From contig JBPOJF010000017.1 of assembly GCA_052033915.1 (NCBI GenBank), forward strand, positions 1 through 64,000: a stretch of DNA of 64,000 nucleotides. The letters run 5' to 3'. Of this stretch, positions 34,702 to 43,177 are shown in pieces. Origin of the DNA: CALMZY01 sp052033915. GTDB lineage: Bacteria; Verrucomicrobiota; Kiritimatiellia; CAIQIC01; JAGNIJ01. The position numbers were made by a program, and so were the translations under genes. Positions within the stretch are counted from its first letter, which is position 1, and each line of letters opens with the position of its first letter. Below the pieces are notes generated by a model, which was not told the origin of the DNA, made no database searches, and was given only the letters and a program-made list of their open reading frames with translations.

Positions 34702-36963
34702 ATGAACACCGCATCGCATCTTGCGCCGCACATCCTTCACCCATTCATAAAGAACATCCTGGCGCTCGCTTTTGCGGGCCTGTTCGCGGCAACCGCCGTC
34801 GCCGTCCCTATCGGGGTGACGGTCAACAGCGTCCACCTCAACGACGACGCCTCAATCACTGACCCGAACTGGTCGTACAACTCGCAGACCGGCGATCTCA
34901 CGTTTCACGGGTCGGGAAACTTCATGGTTACAGGCAGCAACGTGGCGGGCAAGGCGCGCATCATCATCCCGAATGGCGTCACGAACACGGTCAGGTTCTG
35001 GAACCTGACGCTCCGGGCGACTAATAACAACCAGTGCATCTTCGCGCTGGAGACGAACGCCTGCGTCTCGCTCATCCTCAAGGGCACGAACACGCTCGCC
35101 TCAGGGCAGAACCGCGCAGGCATCGAAGTCCCGGCGAGCGCATCACTCTCGATCACCAACTCGTCCGCCGACCCAGCGGACGCGTTGACGGCGACGGGCG
35201 GCAACGGCGGCGCGGGCATCGGCGGCGGAGACGGCGGCGCGAGCGGCACGGTGACCATTCACGGCGGCAGGGTCACGGCCACAGGCGGCAACGGCAGCGC
35301 GGGCATCGGCGGCGGAGCCGGCGGCGCGAGCGGCACGGTGCTTATCAACGACGGCACAGTCTTCGCGCAGGGCAAGGGCGGCACGGACATCGGGCCGGGC
35401 GCCAACGGCGTGGCCGCCGGCTCGAACACCTTCGCCGGCGGCTCGATCCGCCTTGCGGACAACAGCATCGCCCCCGCGCCCGGCAACGGCACGGCGCGCG
35501 TCTGGTGCATGACGGTGACGAATCTCACGCCGAATGCGGCTATCGTCGTCACCGCTCTTGAGCCCTACGGCGTCAACAGCCTCGTTGCCGACACCAACGG
35601 CTGCATCTACCTGTGGCTGCCCAACAACAGCTACACCTTCACGGCGGGCGATCATGGATACGAGGCAACCATAGCCAATGCGGACACGACGGCGACCTTG
35701 TTACAGCCGCCTACTCCGGCCTCGAACGCGTACATCACCTTCTCGAGCGCGAGCGCCTTCACGGTCAAGCCGCAGAAGCAATCGTGGAACGGGAGGCTTC
35801 ACTACTCCACCAACGCGACGAAATGGTCACCCTTTGGCGCCGCAGGCGCGACCGCGGCGGACAACGGCGCCGGCGAGTACAAACTGTACCTCTGCGGGAC
35901 GAGCAACACCTGCATTACCGGCTCTGCTCAGTCTGGATGGACGATTAACGCCGCTTCCGGGACCGTCGCCTGCTCCGGCAACATCGAGTCGCTGCTCGAC
36001 TACGCGACGGTGGCCGGCGGCGGACATCCGACGATGACCAACTACTGCTTCGCGTACCTCTTCAAGGACTGTGCGGCGCTCATCAGCGCGCCGTCGCTCC
36101 CGGCAACGAATCTGGCCGATTACTGCTACTTCAACCTGTTCAACAGATGCACAGGGCTGATACAGGCGCCGGCACTGCCCGCCATGAGGCTGACCCACAG
36201 GTGTTACGACGGCATGTTCAACGGCTGCACGAGCTTGACGCAGGCGCCGGCACTGCCCGCCACAACGCTGACCCACGCATGTTACGGCCACATGTTCTAC
36301 GGCTGCACGGGGCTGACAAGCGCGCCGGCTCTATCGGCGAAGACACTGACTCCCGACTGCTACTACAAGATGTTCTACAATTGCACGGGGCTGACGAGCC
36401 CGCCGGACCTGCCCGCCGCGAATCTGGCTGAGAAGTGCTACTACTACATGTTCTCCGGCTGCACGGGGCTGACGAACGCGCCGGTCCTGCCCGCCACGAA
36501 TCTGGCCAAAACCTGTTACTACGCCATGTTCCAGGGCTGCACAGGCATCACCCTGTACGAAGACGGAAGCGGCCCGACCTGGAGCATCCCGTCCAATGCG
36601 GTGGAAGCCGCGGACTGGAACACCGACATGCTCGCGGGCACGGGCGGCGGGTTCACCGGCAACCCGGCGCCCGGCATCGCCTACTACTACGCGCCAGGCC
36701 TTCCCGACGCGCCGCTCTTCCCCATGAACGGCACGGCGCTTGTCTTCAGCGGCTCGACGCTCACCCTCACGATCGTCGGCGCCGAAAGCGGGTTCTGGTA
36801 CACGCTCTATTCGGCGGACGATCTCGACCAGGAACCCTGGACGCAGGGCGAGAGTTTCCGCGCGACAGGCGGCGAACTGGTTTTCACACAGAACCTCGGC
36901 GCGCCGACTCCACCCCGCCGCTTCTTCAGGGTGGTCGCCGGCGCCCAAGCGCCGGAGCCGTAG
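34702..36963 (+). CDS. Secreted BspA-type leucine-rich-repeat surface protein
   Basis: The 753-residue protein has a signal peptide (residues about 15-35, ending AVA). Residues 50-260 are Gly/Ala/Asn/Thr-rich beta-helix-like sequence with two copies of a TATGGNG...AGIGGG segment. Residues 460-615 hold six exact-length 26-residue units with the pattern LTxAPALPA-TxL-CYxxMFxGCTG, a BspA-like leucine-rich repeat known from gut bacterial surface proteins. The C-terminus (WYTLYSADDLD...PPRRFFRVVAG) resembles sorting or terminal domains of secreted proteins in PVC bacteria. It probably binds host or environmental partners. The start could also be ATG 34675. It stands alone between gaps. Confidence 0.8.
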   Translation: MNTASHLAPHILHPFIKNILALAFAGLFAATAVAVPIGVTVNSVHLNDDASITDPNWSYNSQTGDLTFHGSGNFMVTGSNVAGKARIIIPNGVTNTVRFWNLTLRATNNNQCIFALETNACVSLILKGTNTLASGQNRAGIEVPASASLSITNSSADPADALTATGGNGGAGIGGGDGGASGTVTIHGGRVTATGGNGSAGIGGGAGGASGTVLINDGTVFAQGKGGTDIGPGANGVAAGSNTFAGGSIRLADNSIAPAPGNGTARVWCMTVTNLTPNAAIVVTALEPYGVNSLVADTNGCIYLWLPNNSYTFTAGDHGYEATIANADTTATLLQPPTPASNAYITFSSASAFTVKPQKQSWNGRLHYSTNATKWSPFGAAGATAADNGAGEYKLYLCGTSNTCITGSAQSGWTINAASGTVACSGNIESLLDYATVAGGGHPTMTNYCFAYLFKDCAALISAPSLPATNLADYCYFNLFNRCTGLIQAPALPAMRLTHRCYDGMFNGCTSLTQAPALPATTLTHACYGHMFYGCTGLTSAPALSAKTLTPDCYYKMFYNCTGLTSPPDLPAANLAEKCYYYMFSGCTGLTNAPVLPATNLAKTCYYAMFQGCTGITLYEDGSGPTWSIPSNAVEAADWNTDMLAGTGGGFTGNPAPGIAYYYAPGLPDAPLFPMNGTALVFSGSTLTLTIVGAESGFWYTLYSADDLDQEPWTQGESFRATGGELVFTQNLGAPTPPRRFFRVVAGAQAPEP
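36079..36546 (+). repeat. Six in-frame 78-bp tandem repeats in the BspA-like gene
   Basis: Six consecutive 78-bp units code for 26-residue leucine-rich repeats without a single length change. The core CGGGGCTGACGA-like stretch coding GCTGLT is highly similar between units 3-6, suggesting recent expansion or gene conversion. Confidence 0.85.
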
Positions 36964-37108
36964 GCCGCGTGCGCTGCGCGCGATATCCAGGTTAAGGGGG
37001 CAGGGCCGTTGCCGTCCGCCTGAGCAAGCCCGGACTCCGGAGAGGAGTTCGCTGTGGATTCAGGAGAGAGTTGCGCGGATCGAAACCCATCCCGAAAGGC
37101 GAAGCGGA

Positions 37109-37137
37109 TTGACGGTGCGGCGGTGTGACCTTATTGT
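37109..37137 (+). promoter_or_regulatory. Sigma-70-like promoter upstream of the polysaccharide locus
   Basis: TTGACG at 37109-37114 and TATTGT at 37132-37137 are separated by 17 bases. The pair lies 43 bases before ATG 37180, the first gene of the rightward methyltransferase-glycosyltransferase unit. Assignment rests on consensus match only. Confidence 0.5.
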
Positions 37138-37179
37138 CTCAAAGAACGAACTGCCCAAGCGCATGAGGGATTGTGTTGC

Positions 37180-37986
37180 ATGTCCATAATCCGGCCTGAA
37201 TCCTTTGAATACACCCCCGCGGGGGGAGCGCCTTATCTTCAGTACACCGCGTTCGACAAAAGCCCCTGCAATCGGAACCGCCTTGCCTGCATCGTCCGCC
37301 TGATCGAGGCGTGCGGACAGGGACCGAAAAGCATCCTCGAGATCGGTTGCGGAAACGGGAATATCGCGATTCCCCTGGCGAGCCTCGGCCATCGGGTGAA
37401 GGCCATCGATACCCACGGACCTTCGATCGAGATCGCCAAGGGCCGCAACCGATTCCCCCGCCTGCAATTTGAACACGTCCCGCTGGAACAGGTGGATCTG
37501 AGGGATTTCGAGATCATCGTCCTGACCGAGGTGCTGGAGCATGTGCCCCGGTGCGGGGACATGCTGGAGCATATCAGCCGCGGCATGCGGCCCGATGCCC
37601 GGATGATCCTCACCGTCCCCAACGGCTGGGGCATGGCCGAATTCCTTCTTCGCCCCAGCTATGCGTTGAAGCGCTGGTCATGGGGCGCCCGGCTCGTGGG
37701 CGGGATCAAGAAGGCCCTGGCCGCCCGGGACCTCACCACGTCCAACGAGCAGACGCCGCATGTCCATTTCTTCACCCTGGGCCGCCTCGCCCGGTTGTTG
37801 GAAGAGAACGGCTTCTCCCCCATCGCGTTTCGTCGGCTCTTCTGGGCATGGGCGCTCCTGGAAACGTTCCTTTCCCAGGAAAAGTTTCCCCATTCACTTG
37901 CCGAACGTGATTTCCATTTGTCCCAACATCTGCCGGTGCGAATGTGCGCCTTGTGGGCGTTCCTGCTGGGAAAGAAGGCGGGCTGA
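37180..37986 (+). CDS. Class I SAM-dependent methyltransferase
   Basis: The 268-residue protein has the Rossmann methyltransferase motif SILEIGCGNGNIAIPLASLG, an acidic residue at the end of strand 2 (AIDTHGPSIEIAK), motif IIVLTEVLEHVP and the loop LTVPNGWGMAEFLL. It is probably a small-molecule or sugar-lipid O-methyltransferase (methyltransf_11/23). ATG 37180 has GAGGGA 9 bases upstream. Five bases separate its stop from the glycosyltransferase gene. Confidence 0.9.
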   Translation: MSIIRPESFEYTPAGGAPYLQYTAFDKSPCNRNRLACIVRLIEACGQGPKSILEIGCGNGNIAIPLASLGHRVKAIDTHGPSIEIAKGRNRFPRLQFEHVPLEQVDLRDFEIIVLTEVLEHVPRCGDMLEHISRGMRPDARMILTVPNGWGMAEFLLRPSYALKRWSWGARLVGGIKKALAARDLTTSNEQTPHVHFFTLGRLARLLEENGFSPIAFRRLFWAWALLETFLSQEKFPHSLAERDFHLSQHLPVRMCALWAFLLGKKAG

Positions 37987-37991
37987 CGGGC

Positions 37992-39131
37992 ATGCGAATT
38001 TTAATGGCGACAAACTATCAACCGCCGCACATGGGCGGAATCGAGTACGCGGCCGTGTCCCTCAAGCGCTGCTGGGAGAACGCCGGACACACGGTGACGT
38101 GGATCACCACGGACATCCCGCGCGGCGGACAACCCTCCACGCCCGATAACCTCCGCATCCCGGCGTTGAACTTCTTCGAATCCATGTTCCAGATTAACTC
38201 GCCGGTGATCTCTCCCTTCTCCCGGAAGGACATCGAGAAGCAGGCGCTCGAACACGACGTGATCAACGTCCACAGCCTCGCGCCGGGCCTGACCTCGGCG
38301 GTGCTCGACGCCGCCCTGAAGCACAAGCGGCCGACGGTGGCCACCCAGCATGTCGGCGTCATCCCGCTGAAACTGCCCCTGCTCAACCTCATCCAGAAGC
38401 GCGTGATCTGCTCCCGGGCCGACCGCCTGATCCGCGAGGGCGCGCTGCTGACCTTCGTGGGCAAGGCCGTCCGCGACTGGTTTGTCGAGGAGGCGGGCCT
38501 CCCCGAGGACCGGATCTTCATGACGCCGGCGGGCATCGACCACGAGGATTTCCACTTCGTCACGGACGCGGAGCGACACCGGTTCCGGCACAAGTGGGGC
38601 ATCGCCGAGAACCGGCTTAACGTGCTGTTCGTCGGGCGTTTCTACGAGAAAAAGGGCCTGCCGCTGATGCAGGGGGTCGCCCGGCGCTGTCCGAGCGCGC
38701 ATTTCACGTTCGTGGGCGGAGGACCCTTCGACCCCCGGCGGTGGGAGTTGCCCAACGTGAACGTGATCCCCCGCGTATCAACCGGAGAACTGCGGGAACT
38801 GTACGGCTGTCACGATGTGTTCCTCATGCCGTCCGTGGGCGAAGGCTGGCCAGCCGTCGTTCCGCAGGCCATGGCCTGCGGCCTCCCCTGCATCCTCTCC
38901 GAGGAGACTTTCGCGGGATACGGCCAGGATGCGCAGTCTTTCCTGATCTGCCCGCGCAACTCGGATGCCATCGCGCGCGTGCTGGCCGAACTGGCCGCCG
39001 GCCGGATTCCGGCCCTGAATCTGAGGAAGGAGCTTTCGGACTACGCGACCGCGGCGTGGAACTGGAAGTTCACGGCGAACATCTACCTGAAGCTTTTCAC
39101 GGACCTCCTCGCCGAGAAGCGAACCGCGTGA
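37992..39131 (+). CDS. Family 4 glycosyltransferase (GT-B)
   Basis: The 379-residue protein has the GT4 N-terminal domain (MRILMATNYQPPHMGGIEYA) and the C-terminal donor domain (NVLFVGRFYEKKGLPLM, HDVFLMPSVGEGWPAVVPQA). The normal E-x7-E donor motif reads E-x7-Q here, a replacement also known in some family members. It probably adds a sugar in cytosolic assembly of a polysaccharide. The frame is open upstream into the methyltransferase gene, but ATG 37992 begins the recognisable domain. It is convergent with the methyltransferase at 39142. Confidence 0.92.
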   Translation: MRILMATNYQPPHMGGIEYAAVSLKRCWENAGHTVTWITTDIPRGGQPSTPDNLRIPALNFFESMFQINSPVISPFSRKDIEKQALEHDVINVHSLAPGLTSAVLDAALKHKRPTVATQHVGVIPLKLPLLNLIQKRVICSRADRLIREGALLTFVGKAVRDWFVEEAGLPEDRIFMTPAGIDHEDFHFVTDAERHRFRHKWGIAENRLNVLFVGRFYEKKGLPLMQGVARRCPSAHFTFVGGGPFDPRRWELPNVNVIPRVSTGELRELYGCHDVFLMPSVGEGWPAVVPQAMACGLPCILSEETFAGYGQDAQSFLICPRNSDAIARVLAELAAGRIPALNLRKELSDYATAAWNWKFTANIYLKLFTDLLAEKRTA

Positions 39132-39141
39132 CCTCGCGGCG

Positions 39142-39852
39142 TCACCCGGCGGGAGTCGCCACCACCGCGAGCTGACGGCAAAGGCTCCGGCGCATCGCCG
39201 CCAGCGGGAGTTGGATCAATCCAAAAAGCCCCACGATCAGGCGATCCTTCGACGACGCGTGATGCTCCGTCGTCGCCGGCTGGAGGAAGATCATTTCCTT
39301 CACGGCAAACCCGCATTTGCGCAGGAGATTGTACAGGGTCAGCGGCGTGTAAAACGCCACGTGGTCGTAACCGTCCACTTCGTATCCGTAGAAGAGATTC
39401 TGCATGAAGTAGTTGAAGCTGTTCGCGTTCGGCACCGTCATCACGAGCGACCCTCCGGCCGACAAATGGCGCTTCGCCGACGCGAGAAACCCGCGGACAT
39501 CGAGCAGGTGCTCGAGAATCTCCCCGGCGACAACCACATCGAACGTGCGATTCAGGTCGAAGTTCGTCGCGTCGCCGCTCACGACCTGGTACCCCTTCTC
39601 GCAAAGCTTGCGGACCTCGGCCTCCTCGTAGTCCAGCCCGACCGCCTCCTTGGCGACCTGGCAGATCGCGCGATGCAGCCACACCGGCCGGACCTCGCTC
39701 TCGGTCGAATGCTCGACACAGCCGACATCCAGCACGGACTTGCCGCGCACCAGTTCCTGGATCAGCTCGATCCGATCCCGGGCCAGCCCCGGCCGGAACG
39801 TCTTCCTCAGTTCAGCGTACGCCGCCTTCGCAATGTCCTTGGGCTCCGTCAC
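39142..39852 (-). CDS. Class I SAM-dependent methyltransferase
   Basis: The 236-residue protein has the SAM motif VLDVGCVEHSTES (a C-V-E-H variant of the glycine-rich loop), VGLDYEEAEVRKL, DVVVAGEILEHLLDVRGFL and LVMTVPNANSF. It is similar in type to methyltransferases in capsule and O-antigen loci. It lies 15 bases downstream of the GT2 gene at 39868 and ends the leftward operon that runs from 44182 or further. Confidence 0.9.
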   Translation of the reverse strand: MTEPKDIAKAAYAELRKTFRPGLARDRIELIQELVRGKSVLDVGCVEHSTESEVRPVWLHRAICQVAKEAVGLDYEEAEVRKLCEKGYQVVSGDATNFDLNRTFDVVVAGEILEHLLDVRGFLASAKRHLSAGGSLVMTVPNANSFNYFMQNLFYGYEVDGYDHVAFYTPLTLYNLLRKCGFAVKEMIFLQPATTEHHASSKDRLIVGLFGLIQLPLAAMRRSLCRQLAVVATPAG

Positions 39853-39867
39853 ATTCGTCTCCCCGTC

Positions 39868-40818
39868 CTATTTCCCGAGGCCGATTTCCTCGCGGATGTA
39901 GTACAGCGGCCGCTTCTTGGTCTCTTCGAAAATCCGGCTGATATACTGGCCGATCAGCCCGAGGCTCACAAGCTGTATGCCGCCGAGAAACAGCATGAAG
40001 GCAATGATCGTCGCCCAGCCCGGCTCATAGCCGACGGGGCTGATGAGCCGCCGGACCACCACGTAGACCAGTTCGACCGCGCCGGCCACGCCGATCAGCA
40101 TCCCCGCGCCGGTCAGCCATCGCAACGGCGCGCCGGAGAACGAGGTTACCGCGTCCAGGGCCAGCCTCAGCGATTTCCAGACCGGATACTTGGTCTGCCC
40201 GGCGTGCCGCGCCGCCCGGTGGTAGTTCACGGCGCATTGCGAGAAGCCGACCCAGCAGGTCAGCCCGCGCATGAACCGGTGAAGTTCGCGGACCTGTTTC
40301 AGTGCCTCCACGACCTTCCGGTCCACAAGCCGGAAATCCCCGGCATTCACAGGCGCATCAATCTTTGCGAGCCGGCGGAACAACTGGTAGAACGAGGCCG
40401 CCAGGAATTTCTTCGCCCAGGTCTCCCCTTCGCGGCTCTCGCGGACGGCGTACACGACCTCAAAGCCTTCGCGCCACTTGTCGATCAACTCGGGAATCAC
40501 CTCCGGCGGGTCCTGAAGATCGGCGTCGATGATGACCGCCGCGTCGCTCCGCGCGTAATCCATGCCGGCGGTGATCGCGATCTGATGGCCGAAATTCCGC
40601 GAAAGGCGCAGGAGCTTGACCCGCGCATCCTGCTTCGCCTTCTCCGCCACCCAGCGCGCCGAGCCGTCCGTGCTGCCGTCGTCGACGAAAATGATCTCGA
40701 GTTCCTCCGGCCGGCCTTCCATGGCCCGGGTTACGCGCTCGTAGAACACGGGAATGTTCTGTTCCTCGTTCAGGAACGGAACGACGACCGAGATTTTCTT
40801 CTTTTCGGCTGCGTTCAT
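39868..40818 (-). CDS. Family 2 glycosyltransferase, GtrB/DPM-like with two C-terminal membrane helices
   Basis: The 316-residue protein has the GT-A motifs VVVPFLNEEQNIPVFYERV, IIFVDDGSTDGS and IIDADLQDPPEVIPELI, then YHRAARHAGQTKYPVWKSL and two membrane helices (about 230-255 and 265-290) ending with GQYISRIFEETKKRPLY. This is the pattern of enzymes that load a hexose on polyprenyl phosphate (GtrB, DPM1 class III). It overlaps the GmhB-like gene by ATGA. Confidence 0.93.
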   Translation of the reverse strand: MNAAEKKKISVVVPFLNEEQNIPVFYERVTRAMEGRPEELEIIFVDDGSTDGSARWVAEKAKQDARVKLLRLSRNFGHQIAITAGMDYARSDAAVIIDADLQDPPEVIPELIDKWREGFEVVYAVRESREGETWAKKFLAASFYQLFRRLAKIDAPVNAGDFRLVDRKVVEALKQVRELHRFMRGLTCWVGFSQCAVNYHRAARHAGQTKYPVWKSLRLALDAVTSFSGAPLRWLTGAGMLIGVAGAVELVYVVVRRLISPVGYEPGWATIIAFMLFLGGIQLVSLGLIGQYISRIFEETKKRPLYYIREEIGLGK

Positions 40819-41495
40819 GATCGGTCCCCTTTCGCTTTCGCCGCGACGATGATCCGCAGGGCCTCTTTCAGGCCGGGGGCCGCGGCGTCAGGCCGCGCAT
40901 CCTTCAGCGAGAAGAACTTTTCGACCTGGTCGAGTTTCAACCGGGAGACAAGCAGGGTCCGGCAGCCCGCGGCGCGGCCCGCCTGGATATCGTTCAACCC
41001 ATCGCCAACCATCCAGCTCCTTCGCAGATCGATGCCATGCTCCCCGGCCGCCTGAATCAACATGCCCGGCTTCGGCTTCCGGCAATTGCACGTCCCGGCA
41101 AAGGCGCGTTTCACGCCCTTCGGGTGATGCGGGCAGAAACACAGGTCATCCCAGCCGCTCCGCCCGGCTTCGAGCAGGCGCGCGATCTTCCGATTCACCG
41201 CGACCAGTTCCTCCAGGGTCAGCGTCCCCTTGGCGATGCCCGGCTGGTTCGTGACCACGACGGTCATGAACCCCGCCTTCTTCAGCCCGCGCAGGAACTC
41301 GGCGGCGCCCTTCACCAGCCGGACCTGCTCCGGCCGCCGGGGCGAATCGAGAAGCCCGTGCGTCTCATCGTACACCATCTCGTTCAACGTGCCGTCGCGG
41401 TCGATGAAGACGGCGGGGCGGGGACGGGGCGATGGGTGCTCGCTCTTCGTGGCGCGAGAGTCGCGCGCTTTGAGTTTTCTCTTCTTACCCATCAT
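40815..41495 (-). CDS. gmhB: D-glycero-D-manno-heptose-1,7-bisphosphate 7-phosphatase-like HAD phosphatase
   Basis: The 226-residue HAD-IIIA enzyme has nucleophile Asp32 and acid Asp34 (FIDRDGTLNE), VVVTNQPGIAKG, the GmhB zinc cluster C121-P-H123 ... C136-N-C138 and CRKPKPGM, then WMVGDGLNDI. These identify the GmhB/histidinol-phosphatase-like family; the cluster context favours heptose. The first ~25 residues are a basic extension. It overlaps both neighbours by ATGA-type junctions, directly after the sugar-1-phosphate nucleotidyltransferase gene. Confidence 0.9.
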   Translation of the reverse strand: MMGKKRKLKARDSRATKSEHPSPRPRPAVFIDRDGTLNEMVYDETHGLLDSPRRPEQVRLVKGAAEFLRGLKKAGFMTVVVTNQPGIAKGTLTLEELVAVNRKIARLLEAGRSGWDDLCFCPHHPKGVKRAFAGTCNCRKPKPGMLIQAAGEHGIDLRRSWMVGDGLNDIQAGRAAGCRTLLVSRLKLDQVEKFFSLKDARPDAAAPGLKEALRIIVAAKAKGDRS

Positions 41496-42199
41496 TCCAA
41501 CACCCCGCTCTTCAACACCGCCTCCAGTTCCGCGAGCCCTTCCGGCTTTCCGATCTCGTAGAACCGGTCCGGCACCACGAACGCGCCCATCTCACCGCGC
41601 CGGACCAGGTCCTCCTGCACGCGCGCCAGGTCGAGCGGAAGCGTGACCCCGCGGTACGCCTGAATAACAGATTTGCGGTAGGCGGACAATCCGTAGTCGA
41701 TGCAATCCGCCTCGCCCAGCTGCGCCGTCTTCGAATAGAACACGACGCGGTCGCCCTGCACGCGCACGTTGCTCTTGTCCCACTTCCCCTCGTTCCGATA
41801 GACCGACATCAGCGCCTGGTGCCCGCCGGACTCGAAGGCGCGGACTATCGCGTTGTAATCCGTCGGGAGGTACGAATCGCCGTACAGTGTGAAGAAGGAA
41901 TCCTGTAGGAGCGGCAGAGCGTTGATCAGAGCGCCGCCCGTGCCGAGCAGTTGGGCGGGGTCCTCGTACGAGTATTTCACGCGCAATCCGAAACGCGATC
42001 CGTCGCCGACATGCCGCTCGATCTTGTCCGCGAAATGGCCGACACACAGCAGCACATCAAGCAGCCCGTTCTTCTTCAGAAGCCCGAACTGGCGCTCGAT
42101 GAACGGCCGGCCCGCGACCGGGACCAGGGCCTTCGGCAGGTCCGGCGCCACGGCCTTCAGTCTCGTCCCCAGTCCGCCCGCAATGATGACCACTTGCAT
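41492..42199 (-). CDS. Sugar-1-phosphate nucleotidyltransferase (HddC-like)
   Basis: The 235-residue protein has the Rossmann-like nucleotidyltransferase motif VVIIAGGLGTRLKAVAPDLPKALVPVAGRPF, GTGGALINA and the metal-binding LYGDSYLP. It resembles RmlA/mannose-1-phosphate guanylyltransferase relatives including HddC, which makes GDP-D-glycero-alpha-D-manno-heptose. The adjacent gmhB and the hddA/gmhA-like genes at 49-51.5 kb support the heptose assignment. ATG 42199 begins the domain; more upstream codons are not conserved in type. Confidence 0.85.
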   Translation of the reverse strand: MQVVIIAGGLGTRLKAVAPDLPKALVPVAGRPFIERQFGLLKKNGLLDVLLCVGHFADKIERHVGDGSRFGLRVKYSYEDPAQLLGTGGALINALPLLQDSFFTLYGDSYLPTDYNAIVRAFESGGHQALMSVYRNEGKWDKSNVRVQGDRVVFYSKTAQLGEADCIDYGLSAYRKSVIQAYRGVTLPLDLARVQEDLVRRGEMGAFVVPDRFYEIGKPEGLAELEAVLKSGVLE

Positions 42200-42228
42200 A
42201 GAATCACACGCCGCACCGCAGTGCGTCT

Positions 42229-43158
42229 CTACTGCCGCCGCCAGTATTCCAGGATATCCTGGAGGGTGTTGTTCAGCGGGCGCTTCGGCGCCCAACCCAG
42301 CGCCATGAGCTTGCCGGGGTCGCCGATCTTCACAAGTTCATCGATCGGCCGGAGCCGCGAGGAATCCACCCGCGTCCGCACCGGCACCTTCGCCAATTCC
42401 TTGAACCGGTCGAGAACTTCGCGGATACGCCACCCGCGCCCGGAACAGATATTATAGACATCCCCCACCCGCCCGCGTTCGGCGATCGTCCAGAAAGCGT
42501 CCACCCCATCCCGCACGTCCAGCAGATCCCGCACCACCTCCAGATTCCCCACGGGCAGATCGCTCCGGAGACCCCGTTCCACCGCGACGATGCCGCGCGC
42601 GAAGTCGGACGACATATCGCCCGTTTTCCGAGGCCCGATCAGAAAAAACGGCCGCGCGCGGATCACCCGCAGGCCCTGCGCCTCGTGATACAACCGCGCC
42701 ATGTGGTCCTGCGTGAGCTTGCTGACCGCGTACAGGCTCGCGGGGCCCATGGCGTCGGTCTCCGCGATCGGACGGCCGCCGGGACTGACCGCGTACTCCC
42801 CGCTCGAACACGCGACGACAACCAGCGGGTCGCCTCCCTGCGCGCGGACTTCCTCGAACAGGTTGAGGGTGCCCATGACGTTGACCTGGAAGGTCAACTC
42901 CGGCTTTTCCCAGGCGACGGACGGAAAGGACTGCGCCGCGAGATGGAAAATCACATCCGGCCGCTCGTCGCGGACGACCCGGCCGAGGAACGCGCGATCG
43001 AGAATGTCGCCCCGGACAATGCGGACGCGATCCTTCATCGACTCGAGATGAGGGCCCGGCGAGAAGTCGAGCGCAATCGCCTCCTGCTGCCGCTCCAGAA
43101 GGGTCTCGACCAGGTAAGTTCCGACCAGACCGCCCGCGCCCGTAACCAGACATCTCAT
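42229..43158 (-). CDS. GDP-sugar 4,6-dehydratase/reductase-like SDR
   Basis: The 309-residue extended SDR has GAGGLVGTYL at 7-16, FHLAAQSFPSVAWEKPELTFQVN (typical of the GDP-mannose dehydratase/RMD branch), CSSGEY at 117-122 and Y143-AVS-K147. The FFLIGPRKTGDMSSDFARGI segment also matches that branch. It lies just downstream of the Gfo/Idh gene and 29 bases before the HddC-like gene, so GDP-heptose or GDP-mannose are plausible substrates. Confidence 0.88.
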   Translation of the reverse strand: MRCLVTGAGGLVGTYLVETLLERQQEAIALDFSPGPHLESMKDRVRIVRGDILDRAFLGRVVRDERPDVIFHLAAQSFPSVAWEKPELTFQVNVMGTLNLFEEVRAQGGDPLVVVACSSGEYAVSPGGRPIAETDAMGPASLYAVSKLTQDHMARLYHEAQGLRVIRARPFFLIGPRKTGDMSSDFARGIVAVERGLRSDLPVGNLEVVRDLLDVRDGVDAFWTIAERGRVGDVYNICSGRGWRIREVLDRFKELAKVPVRTRVDSSRLRPIDELVKIGDPGKLMALGWAPKRPLNNTLQDILEYWRRQ

Positions 43159-43177
43159 AAAGTGGTTCCTGATGGGT

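Noticed and set aside
34403..34705. 100-codon open frame before the BspA-like gene
   Set aside because: No ribosome-binding site, low-complexity Arg/His/Ser content and no recognisable motif; it also contains a stem-loop. Treated as intergenic.
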